A stretch of DNA of 64,000 nucleotides from Perognathus longimembris pacificus (Eukaryota > Chordata > Mammalia > Rodentia > Heteromyidae), in NCBI RefSeq assembly GCF_023159225.1, contig NC_063166.1:43145149-43209148 (forward strand), read 5' to 3'. Shown piece after piece: positions 46,050 through 57,419 of the stretch. The notes beneath the pieces are model-generated. The model was not told the DNA's origin, did not search any database, and saw only the letters and a list, made by a program, of their open reading frames with translations. Both the position numbers and the translations under genes were made by a program. Position 1 is the stretch's first letter; each line of letters opens with the position of its first letter.

Positions 46050-46139
46050 GAGATGTCATCCACTGGTGCCCCACTTGCCCATCCACACTGTACCCTCAGT
46101 GAGTCTACAATTCACCCACAGCACCTGGGTACTGCAAGG

Positions 46140-46566
46140 TGTTGGGGTCCATCTTCCCCCCTAGATGGAAGGGGCCTGAGGCACCTCCCCCAGCTGGGGA
46201 ATGCGGCCTTTCCATCCTCTATACATTGGAATCCAGAGAAACCGGTCGGGCAAAGAGACCCCCGACTTAGCTGGCAGCCAGCCTGGCGCCTACCAGCCCC
46301 GCCCTGGTTTGGCGCGCTCAGGGTGACGTAGCCCCTTGGAGGTCAAGTGACCAGCCCCTTGGAGGTCACCTGACAGCTCGTGGCCTATGGGAATCCTGGC
46401 CAACCCCCTTCCCCCGGATCATCTACCCTTGTCCCTTTCTCAATAAAGTTAGTTCGCTCTCAGAAGCTGACTCCGTGGTCTATGTACGTAGGTAGGAAAA
46501 CGGTCACATTGCCACGCGGGTCGCACGCACGCCAGAACGGAGACGCCCCTACGTCTCACCCCGACA
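46140..46566 (+). mobile_element. endogenous retrovirus LTR, second family
   Basis: A 427-bp segment with inverted ends TGTTGGGGT...ACCCCGACA and an AATAAA at 46442-46447. It is locally CpG-rich (ACGCGGGTCGCACGCACG near 46513), unlike the surroundings. It has a 15-bp direct repeat (CCCCTTGGAGGTCA near 46332 and 46354). No clear TATA box and no matching flanking duplication were found. No intact viral gene lies beside it. Confidence 0.68.
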
Positions 46567-47356
46567 GACCTGCAGGCCGAGGGTTGGGGGAGAGGACGAT
46601 ACGAGGGTAATAAGAGAGAAAGGAATAAGCATTTGAGCCGGAGCAGAGAAAGCAGTCCCCACACAAGGTCCCTGGGACAAAGCTGGGCCACCCCGTCACT
46701 TCCATCCCACACAGGTCTAGAAAGGCAGGACTAGGGAAGCAAACCCATGGCCCCATGTGCAACTCCACTTGATTTCCCTCAGGAAACACAAACTTGCTGA
46801 GTGGTGACCACATCTGAGGACATGAGTCCCACGCCCGGCCTGCTCGCCTGCATCTTAACCCCTAATGACCTGCTTACAATCAAAACTCCTTGTTTCTTTG
46901 GCAGCTTCAAATAATATTACAGATCATGGTGCAACTCTGGTTTCTCAAAGGAGCTATGAATTGTTTCATTTCCTTTTGTCTTCAGACTTGGAAATGATTA
47001 ACTTACAGAAGAGTCGTACAAACAAGACAAAGGACTCCCTGTCTACCCTTAGCTCAGATTCAAACTTGATGTTTTAGCATGTGAGTCCCATTATGTGCTG
47101 TGGTCATCATTCTTCTCCTCTCCTTCCTCTTTGACCATCCCTGTACATCTCCCTCCCTCCCTTCTCCCTCACCTCCTTCTCTCTCCTTACCATTGGAAAA
47201 TAAGTGGTAGCATCTTTTTATTTCTAAATATTTCATTATATGTTTCCCAGGAATAAGAATATTCTGCATGGTGGGTGGCCTTTCCATGTGTCCCCAAGCC
47301 CAATTGATGGTCTCTCCCTGCAGTGCAGGCATGAGAGCAGGGTCCAAGAAGCAACC
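46567..47356. other. unassigned sequence between LTR and HSPE1 copy
   Basis: 46567-46640 is GC-rich like the LTR. A CT-rich stretch lies at 47108-47190. No viral or cellular gene recognised. Confidence 0.4.
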
Positions 47357-47872
47357 ATGAGAGTCACAGCTGGACATTTAGAAAGTTTCTTCCTCTGTTT
47401 GACCAAATGTTGGTCGAAAGGAGTGCAGCTGAAACTGTAACCAAGGGAGGCATTATGCTTCCAGAAAAGTCTCAAGGAAAAGTATCGCAAGCCACAGCAG
47501 TGGCTGTGGGATTGGGTTCTAAAGGAAAGGGTGGAGAGATTCAGCCAGTTAGTATGAAAGTAGGTGATAAAGTTATTCTCCCAGAATATGGAGGCCCCAA
47601 AGTAGTTCTAGATGACAAGGATTATTTCTTATTGAGGGATGATGACATTCTTGGGAAGTATGTAGAGTGAATACATCACTGAAATGGTATGGTGTGAAGG
47701 TGCCCATTCCATGGAACTTCTAAGATCATTCATCATGTAAATAATTTCCATATCTCCCTTCTATAATAAACTGATGGTAGCTAAAGTAGTGATATCCACT
47801 GTCTCTAAAATTTAATTTCACTGTTCTGGTATAAACATTTCCAAATAAAACATGTAAATTTAAAAAAACAAC
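47357..47872 (+). pseudogene. HSPE1: HSPE1 (Hsp10) processed pseudogene
   Basis: Intronless copy of mitochondrial chaperonin 10, the co-chaperonin of HSPD1. The frame from 47407 to the TGA at 47668-47670 encodes 87 residues covering most of the 102-residue protein (VERSAAETVTKGGIMLPEKS, GSKGKGGEIQPVS, KVVLDDKDYFLLRD, DILGKYVE) with about ten substitutions. The first codons are damaged: the ATG at 47357 is out of frame with the rest after a small indel. The 3' UTR follows to an AATAAA-type signal near 47844 and a short A-rich tail. A reverse-strand family B SINE abuts the tail. Inference: non-functional, but the main block is nearly intact. Confidence 0.93.
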
Positions 47873-47875
47873 ACT

Positions 47876-48104
47876 CTTTTTGTGTGCTAGTACAAGGGCT
47901 TGAACACAGGGACTGGGTGCTGTCCCTTAAGCTTTTTTTAGTCAGGGCTAGCATTCTACCACTTGAGCCACATTCCCATTTCTGGATTTTTAGTGGTTAA
48001 TTAGAGGTAAAGAGTCTCACATACTTTCCTGCTTAGGCTAGCATCAAACCTTGATCCTCAGATCTCAGCCTCCTGAGTATCCTTGGGCCACCAGTGCCTG
48101 GCCA
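47876..48104 (-). mobile_element. family B SINE
   Basis: Directly follows the HSPE1 copy. GCTAGTACAAGGGCTTGAAC to GGGCCACCAGTGCCTGGCC. Confidence 0.87.
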
Positions 48105-48500
48105 AGGTAATCTTATGTAACAACAGTATCATTAATGTCATTAATCAACAATGTCAGTTGCTTTTACCTAGATGCAATAGCATTCCCCTACAATGTAGTC
48201 CAGGGCCAATGACACCAATGATTGGAGGAAAGCGATTCAGTAAATGGATGGAAGGTACACCTGACTCACTCCTTCGCAATGTGCAGGGCCTTTCCTCTGG
48301 GACTTCCACACAGAAGGAAATTGTTATTGCTTCAGAGCTCCTTCCTGTATTACTTAAGATCTCTGACAACATGAATGTCTGTCTTACAATTAACCTACTC
48401 CCTCCATGCTTCAACAAAGTCTTATTTACTTTGGATCTGGTAAGAACATTTTCTTGTAGTAAAGTTCAGTAGCATCACTTTCACACCCTCTCAATTAGAA
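48104..48500. other. unassigned open stretch
   Basis: A plus frame 48083-48472 encodes 129 residues, the start lying in the SINE. GGTAAGA at 48438-48444 could be a splice donor but the frame also stays open. I do not recognise the peptide and do not call a gene. Confidence 0.25.
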
Positions 48501-48511
48501 GTTGTTCTAGG

Positions 48512-49305
48512 GTGGGTGGCATGGCTCAAGTGGTAGAGCAAATGCTTAGCAAAATCATCATCATCATCAACTAAGTTTAAAAAAAAGTTATTCTAATCTA
48601 AACTGCCTCTTTGCCCAGCGCCTCTCTATATTCTCAGTTTGAAGCAATATTTCCCCATGTTTTCATCATAAACACTCCCCTAAAAAGCATAATGTATTCC
48701 CCCAAAACACTCCTTTGAAACTGTAATGCAACAGGTATACTGAACAACCATATGCCCTGTAGCTTCAGCTGTGCTTTATACATAAAAAGTGTTCCTTTTC
48801 ACTACCAGCACTCCAGGGGCCGATTCCTCAGGATGAGGTATGAGTTGGTCCAAAGCTCTCGGAGAAGAGAAGAGCTACATGAAACCAGAGCTCACACCAG
48901 CCCAGGACCCTGGGTTGTAAAAAAGTTAAGAGACAGTGCCCAGGCTCTGAGTTCAAACCCTGTCCAAACCAATCTGAGAAACTCAACAATTAACCAGCAA
49001 AAAGCCAGAAGTGGAGGGGTTTACTCAGATAGTAAAGCATCAGACATGAGCCAAAAAAGCCAAGTGAGAACATGAGGTCCTAAATTCAAGCCCCAATACC
49101 AAATCAACCTTACACATCAAACCCCAGGGGAAGGAAGGAGGGAGCGAGTAACATACCACCACTCAGCACATCTTTCCCAGCTCTGGGTATGAGGCAGAGT
49201 TTGTGCTGTTCCAGCTTTCTTTTCTTTTTTGGCTGAACTGGAGTCTGAACTCAGTGCCTTGCTCATGCTAGACAGAATTTCCTAAGTGTTCCACCACTAA
49301 GCAAT
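48512..49305. repeat. decayed SINE fragments
   Basis: ID-like piece 48512-48555, right-monomer tail 48905-48965, spacer plus right monomer 48985-49103 (+), reverse ID-like piece 49215-49305. Confidence 0.5.
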
Positions 49306-49308
49306 GTC

Positions 49309-49480
49309 TTTATAGTGTTTACTATGTGCCAGGCACTGACCCTGGCACTTTACTGATGCTTAACTAAATCCTCCTGGCAACCCACAGAGTAGGCATTCAC
49401 ATCTTCCCCTTCCACAAAAGCGCTGAAGGAGGCATAGAAAGGTTAAGTAAGATGCAGGGCAAGCCCGAGTGAAAGCCTTC
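49309..49480 (-). repeat. MIR element
   Basis: TACTATGTGCCAGGCACTG at the left and AAAGGTTAAGTAAGATGC at the right match a nearly full-length reverse MIR. Confidence 0.8.
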
Positions 49481-49902
49481 CCTGAGCCTTGCTCACTGCA
49501 GAGGGAATACTCTCCTTTCTTCTATCCCAGAAGGAAGGACTGTGGCTGGGCAGAGCTCACCCAACCAAGAACCCATAAAGTCCATCACTCAGCAAGCCCA
49601 GATGCTTTTACAACCCCTCTCAGCCTGGGTTTCCCCCTTTGTTTGCTCTCTGCATGCTCTTAGTACAATGAAGAGGCTAAGGTAAAGGTTATTAGGGTTA
49701 AGTGTATGAAATCCTTGCCATCTGCTAAGGGTATAAAACAAGGAAGGAGCATCTAGTCCCTTCTGAGCAGCCTACATGTCCTCATTCATAGGCAAGAGCC
49801 CCCCATGCTGACTTCTACCACATCTGGTCAGTGTGAAAGCTCAGGCCACAGTAATAAAGAGAACCCCACAGAGGGATGGAGCACAAGGAAGTGACCACCG
49901 AG

Positions 49903-50015
49903 CCAGGTGTGATGACTCACGTTATAATCTCAGCACCCAAGAGGCTGAAGCAGGACCATGGCAAATATGAGGCCAGCCTGGCTACACAGTAAGATCCTTT
50001 CTCAAACATGAAAGT
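49903..50015 (+). mobile_element. B1 monomer
   Basis: GCCAGGTGTGATGACTCACG...AGGCCAGCCTGGCTACACAG is the clearest stand-alone B1 in the window. Confidence 0.8.
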
Positions 50016-50016
50016 G

Positions 50017-50246
50017 ACGCCAGGCACTGGTAGCACATGTCTGTAGTCCTACCTATGCAGGAGGCTGAAATTGGGGGATCACAGTTCGAAGCTAGTCTGG
50101 GGAGCCAAGGAAAGACTTATTTCCAATTAACCAGTAAAAAGCCAGAAGTGAAGGTGTGGCTCAAGTGCAAAGTTCCAGCCTTGAGTTAAAAACCCAAATG
50201 AAAGTTCAAGGCCCTGAGTTCAGGTCTCAGTACTGGGCAAAAAACA
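50017..50246 (+). mobile_element. family B SINE
   Basis: Abuts the B1 monomer. GCCAGGCACTGGTAGCACATG to GTACTGGGCAAAAAAC. Confidence 0.88.
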
Positions 50247-50664
50247 GAGGGGACAAAAGGATCCATAACTGGTCATGTGATGACCACCATCGGGATTTAC
50301 CTCTGTCAACCCTGACTCCCAATAGGCCACTCAGCGATGGTTCAAGTAAGATCAGTAACCACTTGACTTTGAAGCAAACAATCAAGCCCCATCAAAGCCC
50401 ATCAAAGCCAGAGCACTACGGACACGCAGGCGCTGCTCCCAGAAACCAGCCATCTTCACACACAAATCCCACTGTCTCTCTCTAGCCAACAAATGTTCTG
50501 CAGGCTATTTTAAAACTAGCACCACAATTCTAGAGAGTAGAATTATATAACAAGATTGCAAGCTTAAAAGTGCTTACAAATAATTCATTCTAATTTTCCT
50601 ATGTTGGGGCAAAGGGAAAACAATATGCTTCCCATTTCATCCCATTTACAAATGAGAATTTACA

Positions 50665-50871
50665 GGCTGGGGATATGGCCTAGTGGCAAGAGTGCTTGCC
50701 TCTCGCATACATGAAGTCCTGGGTTCAATTCCCCAGCACCACATATACAGAAAACGGCCAGAAGTGGCGCTGTGGCTCAAGTGGCAGAGTGCTAGCAAAA
50801 AGAAGCCAGGGACAGTGCCCAGGCCCTGAGTCTAAGCCCCAGGACTGGCCAAAAAACAAAAAAAAACAAAA
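50665..50871 (+). mobile_element. family A SINE, young copy
   Basis: Perfect 17-bp TSD ACAAATGAGAATTTACA at 50648-50664 and 50872-50888. CTTGAG is lost before CAAAAAG in the right monomer. Confidence 0.95.
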
Positions 50872-51152
50872 ACAAATGAGAATTTACATGATGGTTATAT
50901 AAAACAAAACAACCAAACAGAGAAAAGATAAATGTATTAAATCTCCCAGGCCTGGGGTTTAGTGGTCCTTTAATAAGTTGCAAATGTTCTAGCTTTGCCT
51001 CGTTTAATGCACAACTGCTCAGAGGCACAAATTTAGTCAATTTCACTGAAGTTAGTATCTAGAATTGTGTAAAAATCATGCCACACCTGGGCATCTTCCA
51101 AACCCATCTGCACAAAGCCTACCGTGCCAATACCTCAGTGGCTGAGAAGAAC

Positions 51153-51320
51153 CAGAGTTCATCACTTGAGCCATAGCTCCACTTCTGGCTTTTTGAAGGT
51201 CAACTAGAAATCAGAGTCACATGGATTTTCCTGCTGAGCTGGCTTCAAACCAGGATCCTCAGATCTCAGCCTCCTGAGTACCTAGGGTTACAGGTGTTGA
51301 GTCACAGGCACCCCGCTCAC
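51153..51320 (-). mobile_element. family B SINE, 3' truncated
   Basis: Starts inside the right monomer (CACTTGAGCCATAGCTCC) and includes the full head. Confidence 0.8.
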
Positions 51321-51417
51321 AGCCATTTTTTTTAACAGCTGATAGCTTTTTCATTATTATTTCAAGTTCTTAGAGAAGTTGCAATAATATAAAGACATAT
51401 TACTAAAGAACTATTAA

Positions 51418-51875
51418 AAGCTGGGTGCTAATGGCTCATACCTATAATCCAAACTACTATGGAAGCTGAAATCTGAGGATCCAGGTTTGAAGCCAGTGAC
51501 TCTGATCTCCAATTAGCCACCCAAAAGCCAGAATTTAAACTGCTGCTTAAGTGGTAATAGTGCTAGCTTTGAGCAACAAAGATCAGGAGTTTAAGCCCCA
51601 GAACTAATACACACCAAAAAAAAAAAATGACAATTGCCAGATGCCGGTGGCTCACATCTGTAATCCTAGCTACTCAGGAAGCTGAGATCTGAGGATTGTA
51701 GCTCAAAGCAAACCCAGCCAGGAAAGTACATGAGACTCTTATCACCAATTAACCACCAGAAAACCAGATGTGGTGCTGTAGCTCAAGTGGTAGAGCACTA
51801 ACATTGAGCTGAAGAGCTATAGGACAGTGCCCAGGCTGAGTTCAAGCCCCACAACCAACCAAAAAAAAAAAACAA
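51418..51875 (+). mobile_element. two family B SINEs in tandem
   Basis: 51418-51622 (diverged, head GCTGGGTGCTAATGGCTCAT) and 51635-51875 (GCCAGATGCCGGTGGCTCAC). Confidence 0.87.
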
Positions 51876-51903
51876 ACAAAAGTACAATTAACATTTTACC
51901 CCA

Positions 51904-52108
51904 GGCTGGGAATATGGCCTAGTGGTAAAAGTGCTCACCTCGTATACATGAAGCCCTGGGCTCAATTCCTCAGCACCACACATATAGAAAAAGCCAGAAG
52001 TGGCGCTGTGGCTCAAGTGGTAGCCACAGAGTGGCTAAAAGAAGCCAGGGACAGTGCTCAGGCCTGATTTCAAGCCCCAGGACTGGCAAAAAAAAAAAAC
52101 TAAACTAA
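51904..52108 (+). mobile_element. family A SINE
   Basis: TSD AACATTTTACCCCA at 51890-51903 and 52109-52122. The right monomer is rearranged (GTAGCCACAGAGTGGC). Confidence 0.93.
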
Positions 52109-52147
52109 AACATTTTACCCCAAATGCTTTATTATTTTACAGAAATG

Positions 52148-52348
52148 TACAAGTAAATGCTGGTGGCTCACTTATAATCCTACCCAGTCAGGAAACATGT
52201 CTGAAGGATCTCAGTTCAGTCAGGTCAGACAAAAAAATGCTTTATTAAACAACAAATGCAAGTCTAGAGGCATGGTTTAAGTGGTAGAATGCCAGCCTAA
52301 CAAGCAAGAGGCCCTGAATTCATACTATAGTACTGGCAAAAACAAAGA
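52148..52348 (+). mobile_element. diverged family B SINE
   Basis: GCTGGTGGCTCACTTATAATCC head and GTACTGGCAAAAAC end, with rearranged middle. Confidence 0.65.
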
Positions 52349-52683
52349 AGACAAAAATGTATATACAAACAGATTTTTTCCCTGAATTATTTGAGAGTAA
52401 ATTGAAAATCATACCTGTGTCCTACATACTTCAGGGTACAGCCATACCAATCAAATAATTAACAAAAGAAAATGCTATGATGTACAGACCACATGCAAAC
52501 TTTACCAGCCATCACAATGTCACTACTAGGAAAATAAAACATCAGATCTTACGTTACATAAAGGAATTTAAAGTTAGAAACAACACACAAACAGGGAGAC
52601 AAAGCCAAAACTATTAAAACTACCAGTAACACAACAGTGCTAGAGAAGAAACAGAAGGAAGCCCATGGAGAAACAGAAACTCG

Positions 52684-52908
52684 GAGCCAGGCACTGATAG
52701 CGCACATCTGTAATCCTAGCTACTCAGGAGGCTGAGATCTGAGGATCACAGTTCTAGCCTGGGCAGGAAAGACCATGAGACTCTTATCTCCAATTAATCA
52801 TAGCAAAGGCAGCAAGTGGTGCTGTGGCTCAAGTGGTAATTTGGAACACAAAAGCTCAAGGGCAGGGCCTAGGCCCTGAGTTCAAGTCCCGGGATAAACA
52901 CAAAAATG
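52684..52908 (+). mobile_element. family B SINE
   Basis: GCCAGGCACTGATAGCGCAC to GGGATAAACACAAAA. Confidence 0.9.
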
Positions 52909-53117
52909 AAAACACTTTATCCTGACTTAAGCTTGATTTCCCAAACATGAATTTAATCTGCTTAGATACAAAAGATTTTTTGAAGTATTATCTTTTCTGG
53001 CCAACCCATAAAAAACACCCCAATGTCAGGGGGGAAAAAAAAAGCTGTGGCATTTTGGTGTATGGTTTCTTTCCTTCTTTGTGGGTGTGTAAGAGAGACA
53101 GAGAAAGAAAGGGGGAG

Positions 53118-53328
53118 GGGGAGACTAGAGCTTGAACTCAGGGCCTGCTTGCTGTCCCTTAGCTTTTTGCCTCAAGGTTAGTATTTTACCACTTGAGCCA
53201 CAGCTCCACTTGTAGCTTTTTGGTGGTTACCTGGAGATAAGCATCTCATAAACTTTTCTGCCCAGGCTGGCTTCAACCTGAGATCCTCAAATCTCAGCCT
53301 CCTGAGTAGCTAAGATTAGAGCTTGTGC
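53118..53328 (-). mobile_element. family B SINE
   Basis: AGACTAGAGCTTGAACTCAG to GCTAAGATTAGAG. The end of the head is lost. Confidence 0.83.
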
Positions 53329-53677
53329 CAAAGGATGGCACTCATCACTTGACAGAACTATTTATTTCAGTTACAGGAAACCCAGATTAACTAAGCAACT
53401 GTAACAGTGTGACAATGCACTTTGGACCATGATCTCAGCTGCAGACTTCTCATTAATACATTTTTTTAAAGGTTCACATTAGCCAAGGTAATAAAAATGA
53501 CCACAGAGAGGTGCTGTAGAGGAGTGGCTCATGGTGAAACTGCATGGTAAGAACACATTGCCCACCCTACACAGCCTGCCTGCTCTAACTGGCTTTGTTC
53601 TCTTCATATGGACCCAATTCTGGAATATATACCAGAAAGTCCTGGGTTGCATGGTTAACTCCAGGAGTTGAAAACAT

Positions 53678-53934
53678 GTATATGTGCGCGCGCATGCGCA
53701 TGCATACATGCCAGTACTAGGGCTTGAACTCAGGCCCCAGGCATTTTGTACCTCAGCTTTTTCACTCAAGGATGGTACTCTGCCACCACCCCTCCACCTC
53801 CAGCTTTTTGGTAGTTAACTGGAGATATGACTCTCACAGACTTTCTTACCTTGGCTGCCTTCAGGCCATAATCCTCAGATTTCAGCCTCTTGAGTAGCTA
53901 GGATTATAGGTGTGAGCCAGTGGTGCCCAACTGA
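53678..53934 (-). mobile_element. alternating CG/TG tract and family B SINE
   Basis: GTGCGCGCGCATGCGCATGC at 53685-53704, then a reverse family B copy to GAGCCAGTGGTGCCCAAC. Confidence 0.82.
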
Positions 53935-54494
53935 CTGCCCATTTTTAAGCCTTTAGCAATAGGGTAAAACTAGATACTCAAAAACTTCACAAGCAAGCTG
54001 CATTCCACCAACACACGCCACTATTTCAGCTTACATCCACAGTCAGCCTCATGAGCCAGAGGCCTCGGTAGATATCCACCAACATTTTATCACAGGGCCA
54101 CCTGCACAGGACAAAGTAAGAAACAGGAGAAGCAGAAAAGCAGCCCAGCAGGCCAGAGCTGGAGAGGCTGTCTAGAGAGAAAGCTGCAAACACACAGTCC
54201 TGAAACTGTCAAGGAGATTCTGACCAGAAAAAAAAGAAAAGTCCTCCAAACACTACCCACTCACAGAAAAGGTGCTGCCCTAGGGGCACTGCAAAATCAC
54301 TGACTGAACCAACAGGGCCAGCTGTAGGAAGGCCACAGTTGGAGAAGGAGGGAGCAGGAGGCACATAATAATGGTTATCTTGCAGTTAAAAGAGGTGGAA
54401 CTAGTCTACCCTGAGGCAAAAGTCCTTAGTCACCTCAAACAAAAACTGAGGGAGTAGATCTCCAAGTTTTTCCAAGAGACATAAAGAGGAAACA

Positions 54495-54606
54495 AACACT
54501 GGCTCCACAGCTTACTTGGTTGTGTAACAAGCCAATCAATGCCTCCATTTCTTCATCTGTAACATAGAAGTTCTACCTGCATCTGGTGGGGTTAAATCTG
54601 AATGCA
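54495..54606 (+). repeat. MIR element
   Basis: CTTGGTTGTGTAACAAGCC...CTCCATTTCTTCATCTGTAA followed by GGGGTTAAAT gives the MIR core in forward orientation. Confidence 0.7.
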
Positions 54607-54782
54607 AACAGGGGCTTGCAGGAGTTTATTCCCCACCCCCCATGGAAAGTTCCAGAGGTTGAACGCTCAAAACCTGTCAAGTAGCTTCAGACCACTAAGT
54701 CTTGAGAGGCTAGATTTCTTCTGTTGTGATAGCTTTCATCCCAGTCACCTCAAAATTCAAAATTGCTTCTGGACCACAGGAA

Positions 54783-54809
54783 AAGAGAGAGAGAGAAAGA
54801 GAGAGAGGC

Positions 54810-54847
<38 letters not shown>

Positions 54848-54848
54848 C
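54783..54848 (+). repeat. (GA)n and (CAGA)n microsatellite
   Basis: GA-rich run to 54808 and eight to nine ACAG tetranucleotides. Confidence 0.93.
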
Positions 54849-55124
54849 AAGGTCTTAGAAATTACTATGTGACTGGCCAGACAGGAAGCAGACTTTCAAG
54901 CCAGACTACCTAGTACACTCTAATCTCTGTCATATCCAACCCCTCCTTCTTTCCTGCCTCTAAGCCACTACACTCACAAAACTTCTAAGATGGGGGCATG
55001 ATGTGTTCTGTGTCCCCTACCCCTACCCTAAGGCTGAGCTGCTCTCTCCACGTGTTCTCTGCACATCTACCACTCTACAGAGAGCCAGCAGCTCACACCC
55101 AGTGAGTGCTCTGCCGGCCAGGAT

Positions 55125-55265
55125 TCCTCAGCCCTTTACACACCACTTCTGGGTGAATTCCAACAACACAATGACACAACCTGCATGAACCTCTTGAGGC
55201 TACCTAGTTTGTCCAAGGTCACACAGGCAGCACCAAGCACAGCTATTGGACCTCAGCCTCAGTCA
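55125..55265 (-). repeat. MIR element
   Basis: TTTGTCCAAGGTCACACAGGCAG with the CTTTACACAC stretch upstream matches a reverse MIR. Confidence 0.55.
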
Positions 55266-55379
55266 CCATGCTAGACTGCTTTCACTTCTTGCAAAGGGAT
55301 TTCCATGTCATCATCTGGGATCATCACACCATCCCTGACAGCTATGTGTAGCCCACTGCCTGTCCCATAGTCTTATTTG

Positions 55380-55705
55380 GCTGAGTGCTGGTGGCTCACA
55401 CCTGGAATCTCAGCTACTTAGGAAGTTATACCTGAGGATTGAGGCGGCATGGAAAATGGCAAAGAAGCAGCAGATCCCTATCTAAGGTTCCTCCAAGAAC
55501 CCAGTTTTACTACTCCAGAGACCTGAGGATTGCAGTTCAAAAGCCAACCCAGGCAGAAAAGTCTATGAAACTCTTATCTCCAACTAACCAACAAAAAGCT
55601 GGGAGTAGATAGGTAGTTCAAGTAGTAGAATGCCAGTCCTGAGCGAAAAAGCTAAGCAAGAATGTGAGGCCCAGAGCTGTAGCCCCAGTATGTGCCCAAA
55701 AATAA
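55380..55705 (+). mobile_element. family B SINE with internal insertion
   Basis: Head 55380-55440 is interrupted by about 80 bp of unrelated sequence before CTGAGGATTGCAGTTCAAAAG resumes at 55524. Confidence 0.75.
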
Positions 55706-55787
55706 AGTTTTATTGAGACATGGCCCTAACCCACTAGTTTGCAATGGGTAAGTTGCACACTTCCCATGGAGACCATATTACGCACAT

Positions 55788-55798
55788 GCACACACACA

Positions 55799-55844
<46 letters not shown>
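55788..55844 (+). repeat. (CA)n microsatellite
   Basis: About 28 CA units with one CATA interruption. Confidence 0.95.
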
Positions 55845-55847
<3 letters not shown>

Positions 55848-57001
55848 CTTTTCTCCCTACTCTGTACTGAAAGTATGGAAGTCTACCTCCCACTTAAGCT
55901 GTCCCACTTAGGGCTGTCAGCTTCCTAAGGCAGGGCCTGGCCTTTGGGTCTCCTCACATGGTGTTTTCCATGTATACAAAGCACACCCAGCAACTACGCT
56001 GGGGTATAAATGCCCCAGATCTATTACCTGAAAAGAGCAAAGCGTCTGGAAAATGGTGCTTCCAGTTCATTCTGGGCTTTCAAATACTCCCAATTCAGTG
56101 CAGACTGCACTTAATGCAGAGGCAAATAAACTAGACTTTGCAGCCCTGACTGCAGCTTGCCAGGGCTCTAGCCAAGCTATCACTACAGGGACACGTAGAG
56201 AAGCTGTATTTATCACCTCTCCCCTCAACTCTCCTGAGTGTAGGCCCAGGAAGACCCTGCCCCTCAGTCCCAAGCCCTAGCTTCATGTTTCCTACAGGAA
56301 ACAAAGAATAGCCCAGAGTAGAGTAACTAAAAACTGATGTGGGCTGCCTTTCAAATTTTTAATATTCTCATCAATATACTTATAGAAAGGAACCAAACCA
56401 CAGAAAAATATAAATAGTCTCCATAAAACCATAACACCAGAAAAAAAAGTTATTTGTGGCTCAAAGCCCTCCTCTGACCTTCAAAGAATAGACTTGTAAC
56501 AAAGGACTATGTCTAATGTTTCCAAATTTCATCCTTGCTATTGATATCATGGCACAGGGCACAAATCAACTACTTCCTTTCTGGGCTGCAACTATATTCA
56601 ACCCAGTCTGGGTTATCAGAAATCAAATTCAGAACTGTTATCTTTGTAATTCTGTCTTGGCCTGGACCCAAATTACATCAGAAGGAGCCAGGGAGAACTA
56701 CAAAAAGCCTCCTGCCTTTCTAGCACAATCATTTCAATCCTTCTTTGGAGCCACAAAGGCCCAAATGGCTTCTTCAAAGAGTCTAGACAACTGTCAGTGA
56801 GCTGACAGTGAGGGTCCCAGGCTAGGCAGCCACTAGCTGTGCAAATCCATCAAGTCTACTCAGTCCTCCCGCATGGAAAGAAATGCCAAGACATACACAT
56901 ACCTGAATGCTTGCCTAGGCCAGGTCTAAAGCAACTCACCAACTCAACCCCTGGGTATCACAAAGTTACTCATACATTGTTATGTCAAAAATGCAAGACT
57001 C
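55845..57001. other. no feature recognised
   Basis: Possible L2-like fragment at 55912-55960. Frames at 56053-56280 and 56516-56800 have no recognisable domain. Confidence 0.4.
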
Positions 57002-57265
57002 GCCAGGCACTGGTGGCTCACATCTGTAATCCTAGCTACTCAGAAGGCTGAGACCTGAGGATCACGGTTCAAAGCCAGCCAGAGTAGGAAAGTCCATAAG
57101 TCCAAACAGAAGTGGAGCTAGGGCTCAAGTTGGTAGAGTGCCAAGCCTGCATTGAGGCTTCGGGCTCTGAATTCAAGCCGTAGTATCAGCATACACATGC
57201 ATATGTGTGCGCGCACACACACACATACACACACACACACAAACATACATACACACACGTAAATA
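57002..57265 (+). mobile_element. family B SINE with CG/CA tail
   Basis: GCCAGGCACTGGTGGCTCAC head. A 20-bp spacer deletion removes GAGACTCTT. Followed by GTGTGCGCGCACACAC and CA repeats. Confidence 0.85.
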
Positions 57266-57419
57266 GTTTGGCAAAGCTGCAAGTTAAGGAGGTCAGTGGC
57301 TTGCACTCTTCACCACCACCCCTAGAAGTAATGCAACACATACAAGAAAGAGACAGCTTTGCTTCCCAGAAGCTCCACCAAAAGCAACCTACAGCCTGTT
57401 ATGAAATATGAGTCACTGC

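Larger units (their letters stand above)
53935..55124. other. mostly unique sequence
   Basis: Holds one MIR (54495-54606) and the GA/ACAG repeat. No gene seen. Confidence 0.4.

Noticed and set aside
45878..46164. Poly-Ser and poly-Phe/Leu minus frames and Arg/Gly-rich plus frame
   Set aside because: All come from the GGA/GAA purine repeat in a SINE tail.
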